DNA of 64,000 bases from Hydrogenophilales bacterium (GTDB lineage: Bacteria; Pseudomonadota; Gammaproteobacteria; Burkholderiales; Thiobacillaceae). Position numbers and translations under genes: made by a program. Each line of letters starts with the position of its first letter. The first letter of the stretch is position 1. Under the pieces are notes generated by a model that saw nothing but the letters and a program-made list of their open reading frames with translations, ran no database searches and was not told the DNA's origin. Where the stretch lies: the NCBI GenBank assembly GCA_023258975.1, contig JAHFRD010000003.1:215965-279964 (forward strand), read 5' to 3'. Shown one piece after another: positions 61,631-64,000 of this stretch.

Positions 61631-63301
61631 CTAAAGCTGCGCCAGTATCCTGTCCCCCACCCGCAACGCATTCGCATAGATCGTCCACGTATACGGCACG
61701 CTGCCGCCGGTGGGCATGAAGCTGGCGTCGGCGACGAACAGGTTGTCGACGCCGTGCATGCGGCAATCCGGGTCGAGCACCGAGGCCTTCGGGTCGCGGC
61801 CGAAGCGGCAGCCGCCCGCCACCAGATTGGGCGGCGGCGAGTCGGAGACGCCCACGGCCACATCCTTGGCGCCCAGTTCCCGCAGCACGTTGGCGCCGCG
61901 TTCGGCCAGGTAGCGCCCGACTTTCAGGTCGTGCGGATGTGGCGCCAGACGGACGCGCGCGACCGCCCTGCCCCATTTGTCCTTCACCTTGCCGGAGAGC
62001 GCGACGAAACCGTTGTCGGTGGGCAGCCAGTCGGCGAAGGCTTCGCAGTCGATGCGGCGTTCGCCGCGTAAGGCGGCTTCCAGGCGGCGCTTGAAGGCGC
62101 TGCCCCAGACCAGATTGCCGTCTTCATCACGCCGTTCCGCGAGGGCGCGGGAAACCACGTTGGGATGGCCCATCAGGAAGTCGAGCACGCCGCCCTTGAC
62201 GCGGCCAAGTTCGGGGTCGTCGATCACGTACCAGTCGTGCAGGGTGCGGTTGACGAAGGGGCCGACCACGCGCGCTTCCGCGCCGCGTTGCGGGCCGAGT
62301 TCGTCGAACACCAGACGACCGTGGCTGACGCCGCCGGCGGAAAAAATCAGGTTGCGGCCGACCTGGCCGTGGCGGTTACCGAGGCCGCTTGGATGGCGCG
62401 GGCCGGTACTGGCGAGCAACAGGCGCGAAGTTTCGATGGCCTGGCAGGCGACCACGTAAACCTTGCCGCTCACCCGCTGTTTCTTCCCGTCCCGGTCGAA
62501 ATACTCGACCGCCTTGACCCGGCCTTTGGCGTCGCTGACCAGACGAAACACCTGGCTGTGCGGGCGCACTTCGCAACGCCCCGTGGCGACGGCCTCATCC
62601 AGCAGCGCGGCGCGCGCGCCGCCCTTGGCACCGCTGGCGCAACCGTAATTGCCGCAATAGCCGGAATACTCGCAGTAGCGCCGCCGGCCCTTCGGCCGCG
62701 ACAGGACGGCGCGCGGCAATGGCAGGGCGCGGCAGCCGAGTTTGTCGCAGGCGGCGTCGATCCAGGCGGCAACCGGGTGCTCGGCGGTGGGGGGATAGGG
62801 GAAATCCGGGGTCGAGCGCGGTTCCAGAAAAGGATGCGGCAGCACCCGCCCGGAGACGCCGACCACGCTTTCCACCTCGGTGTAATACGGTTCCAGGTCT
62901 GCGTAACTGATCGGCCAATCGACCACGTTGGCGCCGGGGATGGCGCCGAATTCGCTTCGCAATCTGAAATCCACCGGCTTCAAACGGTGGAAGAAGCCGG
63001 ACATGAAGTTGCTGGAACCGCCGACCACGTTGCCGTTCCAGAAATCCCAACCCGATTCGCGGGTCGGCGTGGCGCTCCAGCCTTTGCCGGCGGCTTCCTC
63101 GATCACGTGTTGCTCGTCGCGCAAATCCGGCGTGTAGACGCTGCGCCGACAGCAGGCCAGTTCGTCCTTGAAGTAATCGGCCTCGCTGAACCACGGCCCC
63201 TTTTCCAGCACCAGCACCCGCTTCCCCGCCATCGCCAGGCGCCAGGCCACCGCCCCGCCACCGGCGCCGCTGCCGATGATGACGGCGTCGAAGTCCGTCA
63301 T
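61631..63301 (-). CDS. GMC-family FAD-dependent oxidoreductase
   Basis: 556 residues from MTDFDAVIIGSGAGGGAVAW. FAD site GSGAGGGAVAWRLAMAGKRV, GNVVGGSSNFMSGFFHRLKP, the Cys-rich YCEYSGYCGNYGCASGAKGG and the C-terminal LVAGGCRFGRDPKASVLDPD then FMPTGGSVPYTWTIYANALR show the gluconate-dehydrogenase-like GMC group. Usual HQAGTCRFG has LVAGGCRFG here, so the normal His is missing, and the usual Asn near the end is Tyr. It oxidises an alcohol or sugar and passes electrons on. It overlaps the small-subunit gene by ATGA. Confidence 0.87.
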   Translation of the reverse strand: MTDFDAVIIGSGAGGGAVAWRLAMAGKRVLVLEKGPWFSEADYFKDELACCRRSVYTPDLRDEQHVIEEAAGKGWSATPTRESGWDFWNGNVVGGSSNFMSGFFHRLKPVDFRLRSEFGAIPGANVVDWPISYADLEPYYTEVESVVGVSGRVLPHPFLEPRSTPDFPYPPTAEHPVAAWIDAACDKLGCRALPLPRAVLSRPKGRRRYCEYSGYCGNYGCASGAKGGARAALLDEAVATGRCEVRPHSQVFRLVSDAKGRVKAVEYFDRDGKKQRVSGKVYVVACQAIETSRLLLASTGPRHPSGLGNRHGQVGRNLIFSAGGVSHGRLVFDELGPQRGAEARVVGPFVNRTLHDWYVIDDPELGRVKGGVLDFLMGHPNVVSRALAERRDEDGNLVWGSAFKRRLEAALRGERRIDCEAFADWLPTDNGFVALSGKVKDKWGRAVARVRLAPHPHDLKVGRYLAERGANVLRELGAKDVAVGVSDSPPPNLVAGGCRFGRDPKASVLDPDCRMHGVDNLFVADASFMPTGGSVPYTWTIYANALRVGDRILAQL

Positions 63302-63822
63302 GCGCGCCTCGCGGGATGGTTCGGCCGGGGAAACCCCGGCTGATGCCGCAACCACGCCCAGCCAATGCCATCCGGATTGCCGCCGTAGACCGGGTCGGTC
63401 AGCAGCGCCTCGCAGACGTACAACAACAGGGTGGACAACCAGTTTTCGCCCGGCCGCGAATTCGCCACCTCACGCAGCACCTGCTCGCGCCGGATCGGGT
63501 CGAGGTCGAGGAAAGACGCCTTGTGGCGCTGCCGGCTGAGGTCTTCCAGCCAGTCCACGCCTTTCAGGATGAAACGCTGTTCCTCGCGGTCGCCATGTGG
63601 GTCGCCCAGCACGCCTTGCAGATAAGCCAGGGCGCGGATGTCGCGGGCGCCGGGGGAACCGGGTTCAGCGGGAAAAAGGTGCTCCTGCACGGCGGCCAAT
63701 ATCGGCCAGGGATTGGCGGTTTGCGCCAGGGTGACGGCCGGGGCGAACAGGGCAGCGAGGCCGCCGGCGCTGGCCAGGAGAAAAGTGCGTCGGCTGAGCA
63801 AGGCATGGCGCCATTCATCCAT
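63298..63822 (-). CDS. Gluconate 2-dehydrogenase subunit 3-family protein (Tat signal)
   Basis: 174 residues from MDEWRHALLSRRTFLLASAG. The twin-arginine signal SRRTFLLASAGGLAALFAPA ends near ALAQ-like VTLAQ. It then shows the family pattern of gluconate 2-dehydrogenase small subunits: LAAVQEHLFPAEPGSPGARD, FILKGVDWLEDLSRQRHKAS, LLYVCEALLTDPVYGGNPDG and GWAWLRHQPGFPRPNHP. It may help export the partner GMC protein, which has no signal of its own. Its ATG directly abuts a family A repeat, so no normal ribosome site is visible. Confidence 0.83.
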   Translation of the reverse strand: MDEWRHALLSRRTFLLASAGGLAALFAPAVTLAQTANPWPILAAVQEHLFPAEPGSPGARDIRALAYLQGVLGDPHGDREEQRFILKGVDWLEDLSRQRHKASFLDLDPIRREQVLREVANSRPGENWLSTLLLYVCEALLTDPVYGGNPDGIGWAWLRHQPGFPRPNHPARRA

Positions 63823-63892
63823 GTAGCGCCGGCGTCCCGCCGGCTCGTTCGTCTGATCAGAAGAACGAAGCCGGCGGGACGCCGGCGCTACA
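63822..63892. repeat. Family A repeat fitted between two operon genes (copy 7)
   Basis: TGTAGCGCCGGCGTCCCGCC and onward pairs with the right arm GGCGGGACGCCGGCGCTACA around a loop of about 20 bases. On the minus strand it starts right after the upstream TGA and ends at the ATG of the small subunit. Confidence 0.88.
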
Positions 63893-64000
63893 TCACGGGA
63901 TTTCATGTTCCAGCGTGTAAGTCGCCCCATCATCCTGGCCCAGCGCCTTCACCAACCAGGGCAGCGTCGCCTCCAGCAGCGCCGGCAGGGTCCACGGCGG
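63893..64000 (-). CDS. C-terminal end of an unidentified protein (cut by window edge)
   Basis: The minus-strand frame entering from the right edge reads PPWTLPALLEATLPWLVKAL and GQDDGATYTLEHEIP before TGA (63895-63893). The codon use is like the neighbouring genes, and it precedes the small-subunit gene in the same direction. I cannot assign it from 35 residues. Confidence 0.5.
   Translation of the reverse strand, partial: PPWTLPALLEATLPWLVKALGQDDGATYTLEHEIP

Overview
The window looks like a chromosomal segment of a GC-rich Gram-negative bacterium, most likely a betaproteobacterium. This rests on the family and order of the housekeeping genes: fmdB-like, DUF502 and aspS together; waaA, tolC, rhodanese and a Pcm-like methyltransferase together; holC followed by valS. 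It is an inference from protein families, since no rRNA is present. I saw no tRNA, rRNA or CRISPR array.

Left flank (1-11.7 kb). A three-gene ABC exporter of the DevBCA/MacAB type (204-3540) has an intergenic palindromic repeat in or after each gap. It is followed by accessory DNA: an orphan csx16-like gene with a short partner resembling the start of Cmr6 (3565-4172), a ribbon-helix-helix/PIN toxin-antitoxin pair, and a transposon graveyard. The graveyard holds an IS21 istA fragment that landed in an IS4/Tn5-type transposase remnant, and a REP-associated-type transposase remnant interrupted by a 213-bp MITE-like element with an 8-bp target duplication. Then come the fmdB-like gene, DUF502, aspS, a superoxide dismutase remnant, a Tat-exported protein with two PilJ-N-like repeats, and methionine gamma-lyase.

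Central surface-glycan locus (11.9-46.1 kb). About 30 genes: a lipid-linked initiating sugar-phosphate transferase and nucleotide-sugar dehydratase, several glycosyltransferases, an ABC flippase-type exporter between two radical SAM proteins, an AT-richer deacetylase/formyltransferase pair, and a first nonulosonic acid module (NeuC-, NeuA-, SQD1- and NeuB-like, 26.9-31.0 kb). A long convergent minus-strand operon (33.6-46.1 kb) holds an O-antigen polymerase/ligase-like protein, RfbF, a sugar-modification set (two SDRs, TIM-barrel isomerase, two methyltransferases, VOC protein, class III aminotransferase), and a second ulosonic acid module (NeuA-, NeuB-, KdsC- and GmhA-like). The second module follows the chemical logic of the Kdo pathway but uses sialic-acid-type enzymes.

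Right flank (46.1-64 kb). A HepT/MntA toxin-antitoxin pair, waaA (Kdo transferase), a TetR-regulated RND efflux operon with its own TolC plus Pcm-like and rhodanese genes, psiF- and yceI-like genes, holC, valS, a Phd/VapC pair with a perfect operator palindrome, and a GMC oxidoreductase with its Tat-exported small subunit.

Two families of palindromic repeats are scattered through the housekeeping flanks and are absent from the glycan locus. Family A has the edge GTAGCGCCGGC and family B has the core GTAGGAGCGGGCTTGCCCGC. Family A copies provide the actual TAG stop codon of three genes, and one family B half-site lies inside valS.
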